Origin: Pleionea sp. CnH1-48
GTDB taxonomy: Bacteria > Pseudomonadota > Gammaproteobacteria > Enterobacterales > Kangiellaceae
Length of the DNA: 64,000 bases
Reading direction: 5' to 3'
Assembly: GCF_024124665.1 (NCBI RefSeq)
Contig: NZ_JAMXSB010000006.1
Span: 124,001 to 188,000, forward strand
In this document: one piece after another, positions 17,305 to 26,559 of the stretch
How positions within the stretch are numbered: the stretch's first letter is position 1
Layout: each line of letters begins with the position of its first letter
Notes under the pieces: generated by a model
What the model was told of the DNA's origin: nothing
The model's database searches: none
The model's input: only the letters and a program-made list of their open reading frames with translations
Made by a program: the position numbers and the translations under genes

Positions 17305-19155
17305 ATGCAGACATCCGTACCACAAAAACACTTGCGCTTTCGTGTTTCTAACACGTTTCTGGCTATTTGCTCTGCTACCTTACTGACAGCCTGTAGCGGA
17401 GGAGGCAGTGATGATAGCGGTAACAGTGGCGAATCAGGGAGCACCAACACGCTTCCAGTCGCCACTAGTACCAGTTTTTCTATTGACGAAAACAGCAGTT
17501 TAAATGCCAACGTCACCGCAACCGATGCAGACGGTGATGCACTCACATTTAATGTTACCGACAGCACCAATAATGGCAGCTTAACACTCAATGCCAATGG
17601 CAGTTTTATTTACACTCCAACGGTAAACTTTAACGGTCAGGATCAATTTAGTTTTGTCGCTAACGATGGCACAGGCAATTCTAATAATGCCACGGTCACC
17701 ATCACAGTTAACGATGTAGTTGTGACTTCACCATTAGACAATGAACTCTCTTCATTAATAAGCCAACATAATCTGACCGGTGATGCTTCTACCAATCGCG
17801 TACTGCCTAATATTAGTGATCCTATACCGCAACTAGGCATGAAATTATTCTTTAGTAAAAGTTTGGGCGGCGACCAAGATTCCGCTTGCGTTACTTGTCA
17901 TCATCCCGCTTTGGGAGGTGCCGATGATTTGTCACTACCTGTTGGTGTGCATGCTGCACAACCAGACTTGCTCGGTGTTGGGCGAGAAACAGAGAATGGA
18001 GAGTTACCTCCTGTTCCAAGAAATGCACCGACGGTATTTAACACAGCTCTGTGGGACAGTAGTTTATTTCACGACTCAAGAGTTGAAAGCATCGGCAAAG
18101 AAGACGACGCTAATGGCTCACTCTCCCCCATTCGAACACCGGATTCAAACTTTGGTACCGCCGATGCCAACGCCGGGGCTAATCTGGCTGCCGCACAAGC
18201 TCGTTTCCCGGTTACTTCAGCGGAAGAAATGAAAGGCACGACCTTTGAAGCAAACAGCGATAACCAAACCATTCGAGCGCACCTCGCAGCACGTATAGGA
18301 AACTACGGTGTTGGTGCAGGAGAACTGGCCACCAACAACTGGTTAACAGAATTCCAAACCGCTTTTGCGTCCGGTGATAGCGCCGAGAACCTGATCACTT
18401 TCGACAATATTGCTATGGCATTAGGTGAATACGAACGCTCAATGGTACTCGTTAATAATCCCTGGAAACGTTATGTCGGTGGCGAGCTGAATGCTCTAAC
18501 CGATGAGCAAAAAGAAGGGGCTATCTTATTCTATACCAGTGTCGACAATGGTGGCGCTGGATGCGTAAATTGTCACAGCGGAGACTTCTTTACCGATGAG
18601 CAACATCACACCATCGCCTTTCCGCAAATCGGAGCAGGTAAAGGAGACGGTAATGATGATGACTTTGGTCGCGAACGCGAAACAGGAGACAACCGAGATC
18701 GCTATCGTTTTAGAACGCCAACGTTACTAAACATCGCGGTAACAGCGCCTTATGGACATGCAGGTGCTTACGAAACCTTAACCGATGTTGTTCGACATTA
18801 TGTGAATCCACGCGGACGCGTTGATGATTATTTTGATGATAACGAAACATGCGATTTACCGCAGTTCGACTCGATAAACAACTGCAATGTAAACAACCTA
18901 TACCCTAATGCAGAAAACAATACCAACCTAGCCTTGAACAAACTTCAGCAAGAACGCAATGCTGGGACCTCTCTTTTTGATTCACCTCGATTGAATCAAC
19001 AGGAAACCCAACAGTTAGTAGCATTCTTAAATGCTCTTACCGATCCTTGTGTTAATGACAGAAGCTGCATCGGTCAATGGATTCCTGATACCAGTTCCGA
19101 TGGCCCCGACAACAATCAATTGAATGCGGTCGATGCTAACGGAAATCTCCTATAG
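17305..19155 (+). CDS. cadherin-like/MauG-type diheme cytochrome c peroxidase lipoprotein
   Basis: 616-residue exported protein. The signal peptide ends in a lipobox (LLTACSGGGSDD), so it is probably lipidated. A cadherin-like beta domain follows at about residues 50-140 (VDENSSLNANVTATDADGDALTFNVTD, NGSFIYTP, FSFVANDGTGNSNNA). The catalytic part from about 150 onward has two c-type heme motifs, CVTCH and CVNCH, and the family stretches GMKLFFSKSLGGD...PTVFNTALWDSSLFHDSR and RFRTPTLLNIAVTAPYGHAG, placing it with MauG/CcpA diheme peroxidases. AGGAGG precedes the ATG at good spacing. Enzymes of this class reduce peroxide or oxidise protein tryptophans; the substrate here is unknown. A strong terminator follows. 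Confidence 0.88.
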   Translation: MQTSVPQKHLRFRVSNTFLAICSATLLTACSGGGSDDSGNSGESGSTNTLPVATSTSFSIDENSSLNANVTATDADGDALTFNVTDSTNNGSLTLNANGSFIYTPTVNFNGQDQFSFVANDGTGNSNNATVTITVNDVVVTSPLDNELSSLISQHNLTGDASTNRVLPNISDPIPQLGMKLFFSKSLGGDQDSACVTCHHPALGGADDLSLPVGVHAAQPDLLGVGRETENGELPPVPRNAPTVFNTALWDSSLFHDSRVESIGKEDDANGSLSPIRTPDSNFGTADANAGANLAAAQARFPVTSAEEMKGTTFEANSDNQTIRAHLAARIGNYGVGAGELATNNWLTEFQTAFASGDSAENLITFDNIAMALGEYERSMVLVNNPWKRYVGGELNALTDEQKEGAILFYTSVDNGGAGCVNCHSGDFFTDEQHHTIAFPQIGAGKGDGNDDDFGRERETGDNRDRYRFRTPTLLNIAVTAPYGHAGAYETLTDVVRHYVNPRGRVDDYFDDNETCDLPQFDSINNCNVNNLYPNAENNTNLALNKLQQERNAGTSLFDSPRLNQQETQQLVAFLNALTDPCVNDRSCIGQWIPDTSSDGPDNNQLNAVDANGNLL

Positions 19156-19183
19156 ACACTAAGTGTGTGTAGTATGTGCTTTT

Positions 19184-19208
19184 GCCCCAGCTTTGCTGGG
19201 GCTTTTTT
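19184..19208 (+). terminator. intrinsic terminator after the MauG-like gene
   Basis: GCCCCAGC and GCTGGGGC form an 8-bp GC-rich stem with a TTT loop, followed by six T. It lies 29 bases after the stop codon. It would serve mainly the plus strand. Confidence 0.9.
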
Positions 19209-19286
19209 CTTTAGCAGGTATATGACGCTTGATGTTTCACTTCTCAGTCATGAGCAATAAACCTTTATAATTTATAACAAACGACT

Positions 19287-20942
19287 TTAGTTAAATTCGC
19301 TATAAAGCAAGTCACGTAATCCACTTGTTCTATCGACCACCAAGAAAAACAGCCATACTCGACCTGCGGTATCAGCGATAGGATTAATTCCAAATGCCGA
19401 GGTATTTTCTTGGTCCTGTAAAGTCTCCGTCTCACTCCAGCCCTGTGTTTTGCTATAACGAGTTGCCAATATTTTAGAGCCATCTTCCCACGCCAGCATA
19501 ATGTGGCCATTGTTATCTATCGTCATTTCTGGTTCAAAGTAACTACTGGACGCATTTTCATATATAGCAACTGGCTCATTCCAACCAGACTCAGGCGTGT
19601 AGCTTCGAACAAAAATCCGGCCTAAATCATCATTGTCATCATAGTCGTAATGCTGCCATACCACGGTCACCTGTCCAGATTTATCAACCACGACTCTCGG
19701 CATTTGCGCATCCGATGTGTTGTCATTTTCTAATAATGTTGGCTCGGCCCAACCCGTACCGGGAGTATATTTGTTGATGTAAGCACTGTAATTAGTGTCT
19801 CTATGATACCAGCCGATCCACACATTGTTTTCACTATCAACAAAGGCGCTGATCCTCGAGCCAGCTACATTGTCTAGCTGCTCAACCAACTCGGGAGCTC
19901 CCCATCCAGACTCAACAGAGTAGCGTCGAGACCACAAATCCCAATCAGAGTCGGCATCGGTTTGCTGCCTCCAAACAACCGTGACAACACCTTGCTCATC
20001 AACAACAGTTTTAGAATGAGTTACATTAGCGTAATCACTGTTTTCAACAAGAACGGGGGCAGACCAACCCTCACCTGCCACAAAGTGTGTCGCCCACAAA
20101 TTGTATACGCTAGCTCCATCGGATTTATTAGAGACGATAGCAACCGCATTACCTTGTGAATCAATTACCACATCTTTCAGATAAGACTGCACGCCATCAA
20201 AAGCTTCAATGCGCTGTGCCGACTGCCACCCTGATTCAGGTTGATAAAAGTTAGTCCAAACGCTATTACCTTCTCGCCACAAAGTGACGATAACGCCATC
20301 TTTATTCATCGATGCTGAATAGGCAATACTGTCTTCAACCGCTGCAGAAGAGCTCAATAAAACAGGCTCACTCCAGCCACTACCCTGTTCATATTGCTTA
20401 GTCCACACTCGATAAACAGTTCCATCATGCTGCGACCAAATCACAGTGGGGTCGCCTCTGTCATTCGCCATGGCTAACGAAAAAAGAGCATTACCATTAT
20501 CATCAAACTCTGCTGGCTTTGGCTCTCGCCACTGACCATCCCGTGTGGTAAATGACCAGCTAAAATCTCCAGTTAGTTGGTTTCCGGCTAAATCACTGAT
20601 CGATGAACTAACCGTCGCAGTATATTTTGTCAGCAGGCTTAATGGACGCTCCGCTTGCAAGGTTGCGGTAATGCTTGCTTCATCAAAAACAACCGATGCA
20701 GGAACCTCTTCATCTCCCTCTTTCAAAGAAAACGAGGATGAGTTAACTAAAGAAGCGACAATATCTTCATCAAATGTCACCGAAACTGATGCTGTCGTAT
20801 CAACTGATTCAGCTCCACTTAAAGGTGTTACCTTAGCAACAGCGGGAGATTCATTATCAGAAGTAACACCACTACCTCCACCACAGCTAACAATCAAAGG
20901 AATACTTACAACAACTAAACTGACTAACTTTTTTAACAACAT
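19287..20942 (-). CDS. lipoprotein with SbsA Ig-like domain and beta-propeller-like repeats
   Basis: About 551 residues from ATG 20942, which has GGAAGGG upstream; a longer in-frame start at 20969 is less likely. The signal peptide ends in the lipobox IVSCGGG. A bacterial Ig-like (Big_5/SbsA) domain follows: VTPLSGAESVDTTASVSVTFDEDI...LAGNQLTGDFSWSFTTRDG. The rest consists of repeats of about 60-70 residues with the pattern Y..G.GWS.P.....DN...D..G...V.W, suggesting a propeller of about six blades. No catalytic motif is visible. It converges on the MauG-like gene. Probably an outer-membrane-anchored surface or periplasmic binding protein. Confidence 0.75.
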   Translation of the reverse strand: MLLKKLVSLVVVSIPLIVSCGGGSGVTSDNESPAVAKVTPLSGAESVDTTASVSVTFDEDIVASLVNSSSFSLKEGDEEVPASVVFDEASITATLQAERPLSLLTKYTATVSSSISDLAGNQLTGDFSWSFTTRDGQWREPKPAEFDDNGNALFSLAMANDRGDPTVIWSQHDGTVYRVWTKQYEQGSGWSEPVLLSSSAAVEDSIAYSASMNKDGVIVTLWREGNSVWTNFYQPESGWQSAQRIEAFDGVQSYLKDVVIDSQGNAVAIVSNKSDGASVYNLWATHFVAGEGWSAPVLVENSDYANVTHSKTVVDEQGVVTVVWRQQTDADSDWDLWSRRYSVESGWGAPELVEQLDNVAGSRISAFVDSENNVWIGWYHRDTNYSAYINKYTPGTGWAEPTLLENDNTSDAQMPRVVVDKSGQVTVVWQHYDYDDNDDLGRIFVRSYTPESGWNEPVAIYENASSSYFEPEMTIDNNGHIMLAWEDGSKILATRYSKTQGWSETETLQDQENTSAFGINPIADTAGRVWLFFLVVDRTSGLRDLLYSEFN

Positions 20943-21144
20943 ACAACCCTTCCAATCACGACATTTCAAACCAAACCCATTGGCATGGCTAAAAGAGATG
21001 AAATAGTAACCGGAATGTTGATAGATGCAGGTAGCAAGAATCCGACAAAATACTTTAAAAATCCGACAAGGTAATATTAAGAGTTTGATTTAAATCACTT
21101 TTATTTTTCATCTATAAAAGTAAAAACGAAAATTTTTAAGTATT

Positions 21145-21164
21145 GCCCCAGTTTGCACTGGGGC
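21145..21164 (-). terminator. GC-rich hairpin after the DUF4397 gene
   Basis: GCCCCAGT and ACTGGGGC form an 8-bp stem with a TTGC loop, 11 bases beyond the stop of the minus-strand gene. It lacks an immediate U-run, so it is a weak terminator or an RNA-stabilising stem. The stem resembles the terminator at 19184. Confidence 0.5.
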
Positions 21165-21174
21165 CCTCCTGGTC

Positions 21175-22575
21175 CTAAAGAATAAAGTCATCTAAAAGCA
21201 ATAGCTGAGCAGGTGCTCCCGCATCTTGAGCATTACTAATATGTTCAGAGTCTCGGGCAATCACGGTATAAATACCACCAGCGTTTAAATCAATTTGTGC
21301 AGGACCGATCGCCACATCTTTAGTTCCAGCTGCTGTAATATAAACATCGTAACTACCACCAGGAAGCCCAATAAAACCATTCGTTGTTGCTTTTAAAGCA
21401 AAACCAGAAATAGTCGCTTCAACGCTATTAATATCGGTTCCTGGAGCAACGACATAAATATCAACGTTACCTGCGGCGGGAGATGCATGAACAATTTGAA
21501 TTTTTGCCTCTGTTGCAACACGTCGGCGATCTTCTGTGAGTACCAACGCATCAATTTGATCTAATGTGTCTACCGCCAGTACCGAATAAAAATTACCTAT
21601 TGCAAAATCCAGGTCAGCATTGATAACAACAGGCGACGTTGCACCTTGAGGAACCACTTTAACGTTGTACATATTGGCAGGAATATTTGCCCAGTCAGAA
21701 GTTTGAGTGAAGCCAAGATTACTAAATAAAGGCGCACTAAAATTATCATTCGCAATAATATCGACAGCAGGCGCATCAGGAGAACCATGTGTGACTCTTA
21801 CGTTGGCTCCTGCATTCTTGTCTCTAACAAGAAATGACGAAGTTCCTGTCGCCACCAATAAATTGATTGGAGCACTACCCGTCGCTGTATTGGTAATGGC
21901 CGCAATGGTTAAGTCACTTCCTCCAGCAAGGCTAACAGCACCAGAATCAAAAGCAATGGTTTGGTTATCACCGGCAGGAGTGACTCTAATCTGATAGTCG
22001 CCCTGGGGTACAGTTACTGGCCCCAAGTCACCTTTAAAGTCGAATGTGCCCAGAGGCGCTGATGCCGTAATATCTGCATCAGGAGCAGTAACATAAACGT
22101 CTACCATCGGTGCGTTAACAGCTGCATGTACAACTTGAACTCTAACTTCTTCTGCTCCAATAGCAGAATCCGAACGCGATACGATTAAAGGCTCAATGTT
22201 AGCAACGTTGTTAGTCGCAATAACCGTATAAATCATATCCGCCTGTAATGTTAAATCGACTGGACCAATCACACTGGGAGTCGATGAGTCAGGCAGTAAA
22301 CCTTTAACATCAACGTTAAATAGTCCAGCGTCTACTTCGACTAAACCAGAAGCCTGGGCATAATCAAAGTTTTGTAGTAAAGGGGTTGCTCCCGAATAAA
22401 CATTAACACGTGGCGCATCGGCGGATGCATGAATAACTTCAACTTTTGCTTTAGCGGTGGGTGCTGGTGTTGCGGGCGCATCATCATCGTCATCAAAAAT
22501 TTCACAAGCAGATAAACTAAAAGCAACGGCAACAACGCCCAATCGTCGTCCCCATTTTTTCACTAGACTGGTCAT
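21175..22575 (-). CDS. lipoprotein with four DUF4397 repeats
   Basis: 466 residues from ATG 22575, which has a strong AGAGGAGGTT upstream; the longer in-frame start at 22707 would add a hydrophobic, unlikely N-terminus. The signal peptide ends LSACEIFDDDDD, a lipobox followed by an Asp run. Four repeats of about 100 residues begin VEVIHASADAPRVNVY, VQVVHAAVNAPMVDVY, VRVTHGSPDAPAVDI and IQIVHASPAAGNVDIY, the signature of DUF4397 beta-sandwich domains. It is an extracytoplasmic protein of unknown function; adhesion or surface structure is plausible. It is a single gene with no enzyme motif. Confidence 0.83.
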   Translation of the reverse strand: MTSLVKKWGRRLGVVAVAFSLSACEIFDDDDDAPATPAPTAKAKVEVIHASADAPRVNVYSGATPLLQNFDYAQASGLVEVDAGLFNVDVKGLLPDSSTPSVIGPVDLTLQADMIYTVIATNNVANIEPLIVSRSDSAIGAEEVRVQVVHAAVNAPMVDVYVTAPDADITASAPLGTFDFKGDLGPVTVPQGDYQIRVTPAGDNQTIAFDSGAVSLAGGSDLTIAAITNTATGSAPINLLVATGTSSFLVRDKNAGANVRVTHGSPDAPAVDIIANDNFSAPLFSNLGFTQTSDWANIPANMYNVKVVPQGATSPVVINADLDFAIGNFYSVLAVDTLDQIDALVLTEDRRRVATEAKIQIVHASPAAGNVDIYVVAPGTDINSVEATISGFALKATTNGFIGLPGGSYDVYITAAGTKDVAIGPAQIDLNAGGIYTVIARDSEHISNAQDAGAPAQLLLLDDFIL

Positions 22576-22995
22576 AATAGAACCTCCTCTTGGTTTATCG
22601 TTATTTACGCACCGAAAAACCAACCAGAGCACTATACAACCAAAATATTTTATCCATATAAAACTAAAATAAAGAAAGTATATCGAAAACCACCACCATA
22701 CAACCAATTGAGCGTGTCATAAAAGCAGCTGATTGATCAGTTTATTTTAGAATCATTAACTCAATAGGATTAACCGATAGCCTCTGAATCTCATAAGAGA
22801 AATTATTGCGTCATTCTTTTCATCCCTGAACAATCTATAGGTCGTTTTTCAATGTGCACTGGTGTTGGTTGAGCGCACTCACCCTAATCACTTAGTTCAA
22901 TCGTTTAGCCATTTACCTAGACCACCTAAGCTCAAGAAATTCGCTTACTAGCAGCCTAGATGCACCTTGAAATACTTTGGATATAGAAAGCTTTT
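22576..22995. other. intergenic region holding a repeat element
   Basis: 420 bases without a plausible gene. The first part is the 5' leader and promoter region of the DUF4397 gene. The part from 22842 is repeat copy C. No tRNA, riboswitch or small RNA pattern is recognised. Confidence 0.6.
22842..22987 (+). repeat. dispersed palindromic repeat, copy C (longest form)
   Basis: The longest copy: GTCG, TTTTTCAATGTGCACTGGTGTTGG, a core with GCACTCACCCTAATCACTTAG and CCTAAGCTCAAG, then GCCTAGATGCACCTTGAAATACTTTGGATATAG. Its outer ends match copy A and its core matches copy B, which shows all three belong to one family. Several substitutions make it the most degenerate of the three. It lies downstream of the minus-strand DUF6279 gene. 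Confidence 0.8.
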
Positions 22996-23841
22996 TTAAT
23001 CACCTTCTTCCATCAGTTCTTCAAAAACTTCAATGTAATCTTCAATTTCAGATAACAAGCGTCGCTTTTGTTTTTTGGTAAGCATCGTTAATAGTTTGAA
23101 TGTGTAATCCCGTGCAATATCACTGTTTTCTTCAAACGCTTTTTCGTACTCAGCACTTCTTAAATGACGCGGCGTTTCGATTAAGCGTTTTAGCTGAGCT
23201 TGGGAGGCCTCTGTTGACGGTTGTCGAAGTTGCTCAATAAAAGACTCACGCCATTGTTGCCGATACTCAGAGCGGAACTTGGCCGTAGGTGTAACAGCGC
23301 GAGACCATTCGTCGATTAATTTTTCCTGAGAGGATGTTAATCGCCCAATCCATCCTTTAACACTCTTACGAATCTGCTTTCTGCGTTTTTTTATCTGTTG
23401 TTGTTCATCTAAATCAACATACTCTTCTATCCAATCCTTCTCTCGATCAATTAAATTAGCTTCCAACTCGCTGATTTGTTCTTCATTTAGCTCACCTAGC
23501 ATACCAATCATATCTGAGCTGATGTTATGAACCAGAGACAAATAAAAAGTCTCCATCTGTTGCTCATGATGTAGCCATTGATCCGGCAGGGTCTCGTTTT
23601 CGATGTCGGCGTAGACCTGACGTAACCAACTGACATACTGCGGTAACTGCTCCTGTCGATGCCAACGGACCTTAGAGTTAATCAGCAACTCTAGCTGTCC
23701 TTCTTGCTCGTCGGTCAGCTCAACATAATCATCAATATACCAAGAAGCAATCCAGTCTAAGTTGTTGTACCAAAAGGAAATTCCACACCCACTTAAGCCT
23801 AAACTTAGGAGCAATATGATTAACACACGATACATTTTCAT
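22996..23841 (-). CDS. DUF6279 family lipoprotein
   Basis: 281 residues. The signal peptide ends in the lipobox LGLSGCGI. The mature part starts FWYNNLDWIASWYIDDYVELTDEQEGQL, then HRQEQLPQYVSWLRQV, a pattern recognised from DUF6279 lipoproteins. It is helical and very rich in charged residues (KKRRKQIRKSVKGWIG, TKKQKRRLL), resembling periplasmic helical-bundle proteins. Function is unknown. It is divergent from ttcA. Confidence 0.75.
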   Translation of the reverse strand: MKMYRVLIILLLSLGLSGCGISFWYNNLDWIASWYIDDYVELTDEQEGQLELLINSKVRWHRQEQLPQYVSWLRQVYADIENETLPDQWLHHEQQMETFYLSLVHNISSDMIGMLGELNEEQISELEANLIDREKDWIEEYVDLDEQQQIKKRRKQIRKSVKGWIGRLTSSQEKLIDEWSRAVTPTAKFRSEYRQQWRESFIEQLRQPSTEASQAQLKRLIETPRHLRSAEYEKAFEENSDIARDYTFKLLTMLTKKQKRRLLSEIEDYIEVFEELMEEGD

Positions 23842-24111
23842 TAATCGATCCGACCCATTTCACTCAAGCCCTCAGGCTTTTGTTGAGAGTTTTGACCAGT
23901 CCCAGTTTCTTTACGGTACACCAGAACAGGAGCTGACTTTGTTTTATTACGACTTAGAGTGGCAAATAGAGCAAAGTTTCAATGATTCTCAACTCTATTT
24001 TTCAGCAATTAGAAAAAACATCATAACCCAATGATAAATAAAGAAAAATATTAATTTATCGCATTTCCTCTCAGACAAAAGTTTAAATTTTAAACGCAAG
24101 CAATTATCCGC

Positions 24112-24117
24112 TATAAT
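24112..24117 (+). promoter_or_regulatory. probable -10 element for ttcA
   Basis: A perfect TATAAT lies 37 bases before the ttcA start, followed by GCGCCC. No good -35 hexamer stands at 16-18 bases upstream (TTTAAA at best), so strength or dependence on an activator is unclear. Confidence 0.5.
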
Positions 24118-24154
24118 ATGCGCCCTCAAAATCCCATAGTCACATTGAGCCCGT

Positions 24155-25069
24155 ATGCAGCCGTTATCGCAGAAACAGAAAACCGACCTAAACAAACTCC
24201 AGAAGAAGCTCCGCCGCAACGTAGGGCAAGCCATTGAAAAATATAATATGATCGAAGATGGCGACAAGATCATGGTGTGTTTATCAGGCGGAAAAGACTC
24301 CTACACCATGCTGGATATTCTGCGAAATCTGCAAAAGCACGCGCCCATTCAATTTGAGTTAATTGCGGTAAACCTGGATCAAAAGCAACCGGGTTTCCCA
24401 GAACATGTGCTTCCTGAATACCTTAGTTCCATCGATGTGCCTTTCCATATTATCGAAGAAGATACTTATAGCATCGTTAAAGAGAAAGTGCCCGAAGGCA
24501 AAACGACCTGCGCACTCTGCTCTCGATTGCGTCGAGGCATTATCTATGGCTGGGCAAAAGACAATGGCATTACCAAAATCGCATTAGGCCACCATCGTGA
24601 CGATATTGTTGAAACCTTGTTCCTGAATATGTTTTTCGGCGGCAAGATGAAAGGCATGCCAGCAAAATTGTTAAGCGACAATGGACAACACGTCGTTATT
24701 CGTCCTTTGGCATTTTGTCGTGAGAAAGACATCGCCAGCTATTCAGAGATGCGTGAGTTTCCTATCATTCCTTGCAACTTGTGTGGCTCACAAGAAAATC
24801 TACAGCGCAAAATTATTAAACAAATGCTGAAAGACTGGGACCGCCAATACCCGGGCCGAATTGAATCAATTTTTAACTCGATGGGCAACATCGCGCCTTC
24901 TCACATGATGGACACCGAATTGTTTAACTTCCAACAATTTGAGCGCCAGGATACCCCCTACGCCGATGGCGATACGGTTTTTGATAGCGAAACGGTTTCG
25001 CTGCCAGAGCACTTAAAAGAAGAACTCGAGCCTACAGAGCCTGAATTAAACATCGTTAATTTGAGTTAA
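24155..25069 (+). CDS. ttcA: tRNA 2-thiocytidine(32) synthetase
   Basis: Inserts sulfur into C32 of certain tRNAs using ATP and a 4Fe-4S cluster. The PP-loop [12 protein letters not shown] is at about residue 44; the conserved [10 protein letters not shown] (CxxC) and CNLCGSQ pairs and [16 protein letters not shown] are all present. The 304 residues match the family. The C-terminal tail, about 40 residues and acidic, is variable in the family. A single gene with its own promoter-like TATAAT and a strong terminator downstream. Confidence 0.96.
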   Translation: MQPLSQKQKTDLNKLQKKLRRNVGQAIEKYNMIEDGDKIMVCLSGGKDSYTMLDILRNLQKHAPIQFELIAVNLDQKQPGFPEHVLPEYLSSIDVPFHIIEEDTYSIVKEKVPEGKTTCALCSRLRRGIIYGWAKDNGITKIALGHHRDDIVETLFLNMFFGGKMKGMPAKLLSDNGQHVVIRPLAFCREKDIASYSEMREFPIIPCNLCGSQENLQRKIIKQMLKDWDRQYPGRIESIFNSMGNIAPSHMMDTELFNFQQFERQDTPYADGDTVFDSETVSLPEHLKEELEPTEPELNIVNLS

Positions 25070-25090
25070 AAACTCAAGTAATCGGCTTTT

Positions 25091-25126
25091 ACAGTGCAGG
25101 TTTAAAACATAACCTGCACTGTTTTT
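25091..25126 (+). terminator. intrinsic terminator after ttcA
   Basis: ACAGTGCAGGTT and AACCTGCACTGT form a perfect 12-bp stem with an 8-base loop, followed by a T-run. It lies 21 bases after the ttcA stop. Confidence 0.92.
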
Positions 25127-25285
25127 AGAACAGAAAGTTTCCTTCAGGTGCGGCCAGAGCTTAATACTCTAATATTGAATGCCTCTGTTATAAGTCACAT
25201 ATTTTTGGCATAGCGCAGACTTCTCCTTGTAATCGATAGCTAAATCTTCAATACTCAAGGGATTCCCCAAAAATAGGACGTTCCT

Positions 25286-25777
25286 GTGTCACTTAGTCGT
25301 TTTTTTAACAAATTAACAGCCTCATTTAAAAGCCAAGCGCCAACCGCAGAGGACGACTCACCAACGCAAGAGCAAGAAATCCCCGCTTCTTCGCCAGATC
25401 AAAATATAGGCAAAATTAAATCCATCATCGCAGAAGTCACTGAAGCCTTTCCACTCTTTGAACGAGCAGGTTTTCATGTCGAAGAACTGCAGGTAGAAGT
25501 CGCCGTTAGCTCAAAACTCATACCTCGTTTTAGAGTGGTGCGAGAAGCCAGCGAAGAAGAACAAGCTGCTTTTTTAGCAGAAGTCGCAGACAAACGTTTA
25601 ATACAATTTATGCTGATATCCCTGTTCAAAGCGACCAAGATGAAAAACCTGATTCAGGACCCTATGCTTCAGCTTTGTGCAATAGAAATCGATTTAAACG
25701 ATAAGCCTGCCGTAAGAGCTATTTATCGTTCAGCTCCTGATACCAGCAATGTGATACGTTTAAATACGACAGACTAA
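25286..25777 (+). CDS. conserved-looking hypothetical protein
   Basis: 163 residues starting at GTG 25286, with AGGA about 8 bases upstream. The N-terminal 45 residues are polar and acidic (TAEDDSPTQEQEIPASSPDQ), probably disordered. The rest looks like one alpha/beta domain: IGKIKSIIAEVTEAFPLFERAGFHVEELQVEVAVSSKLIPRF, then a C-terminal LCAIEIDLNDKPAVRAIYR. There is no signal peptide and no catalytic motif. It is followed after six bases by the DnaJ-related gene, so they form an operon. I do not recognise the family; a role alongside a co-chaperone would be inference. Confidence 0.7.
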   Translation: MSLSRFFNKLTASFKSQAPTAEDDSPTQEQEIPASSPDQNIGKIKSIIAEVTEAFPLFERAGFHVEELQVEVAVSSKLIPRFRVVREASEEEQAAFLAEVADKRLIQFMLISLFKATKMKNLIQDPMLQLCAIEIDLNDKPAVRAIYRSAPDTSNVIRLNTTD

Positions 25778-25783
25778 CATCTT

Positions 25784-26350
25784 ATGTCTCAGTTATCAGA
25801 GCCACAACACCAGCTGTTAACCCTTTTGGAGCATTCATCGCCTTTAAGCGAGTACGAGTTATTCAAACAAATTGCAGAACATTATTCCGACTTTTTTGCT
25901 CATCTACCGGATCCTGACCGATTGTATGAAAAGCACTTTTGGTTGTTCCATCAACTCTATCAATTAAAGCATCATCTGGCGGGCCAACAGAATCTTGATA
26001 TTACCCCGCTTTCTATTCAACTCCTCCCTGTTAACGATGCTGCGCAAAAAGTCGCATTGTATGATCCTTTAGCCGATTTTTATCTGGATATAGAGAATCT
26101 TTATCTGTCGCAAGAAGCGGTGAATGCCATGCAAAAAAAGTTCTGGCAACGTTATTTAGCGATTCAAAACAAAGCAGAGGCAATACAGCAACTTCATTTA
26201 CAAGACAGCGCCCCTCTTACACTGGAAAAAATTAAAGCAGCCTATAAACGACTGGTTCATGAACACCATCCAGACAAAGGAGGCCAGCGCGAAACCTTCG
26301 ATAAGATTCATCAAGCTTATAATGAATTAAAAAGCTTATTTGCAACCTAG
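25784..26350 (+). CDS. DnaJ-related protein with C-terminal J-domain
   Basis: 188 residues. The N-terminal 130 residues match the DNAJ_related N-terminal domain (LTLLEHSSPLSEYELFKQI, DPDRLYEKHFWLFHQLYQLKHHL, LADFYLDIENL). The C-terminal J-domain is compact: LTLEKIKAAYKRLVHEHHPDKGGQRETFDKIHQAYNELK, with the HPD motif that stimulates DnaK ATPase. Unlike DnaJ, the J-domain is at the C-terminus. It is cytosolic, and the client is unknown. Second gene of a pair with the hypothetical protein six bases upstream. Confidence 0.88.
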   Translation: MSQLSEPQHQLLTLLEHSSPLSEYELFKQIAEHYSDFFAHLPDPDRLYEKHFWLFHQLYQLKHHLAGQQNLDITPLSIQLLPVNDAAQKVALYDPLADFYLDIENLYLSQEAVNAMQKKFWQRYLAIQNKAEAIQQLHLQDSAPLTLEKIKAAYKRLVHEHHPDKGGQRETFDKIHQAYNELKSLFAT

Positions 26351-26559
26351 CAAACGCTCCTAATAATTGAGATGATGAATAAAAAACACATCACCAATTA
26401 AAGCAATTATCCCGCTCTTACAGTAAAATAAAGCTCTGATTAATAGAGACTGCCGATCATTCATTGTCTGTTTCTATTAGTCAAAGATGGTGTCCATCGT
26501 GGCGCAGGAAGTTTAGTATGGTTATTCCAATAAACAAAGCCCTTAAGAGCTCATAACCT

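Noticed and set aside
23816-24034. Plus-strand ORF of 72 codons before ttcA with a good-looking AGGAG site
   Set aside because: Its start and ribosome-binding sequence lie inside the signal-peptide codons of the opposite-strand lipoprotein gene, and the product resembles nothing; more probably chance in a promoter region.
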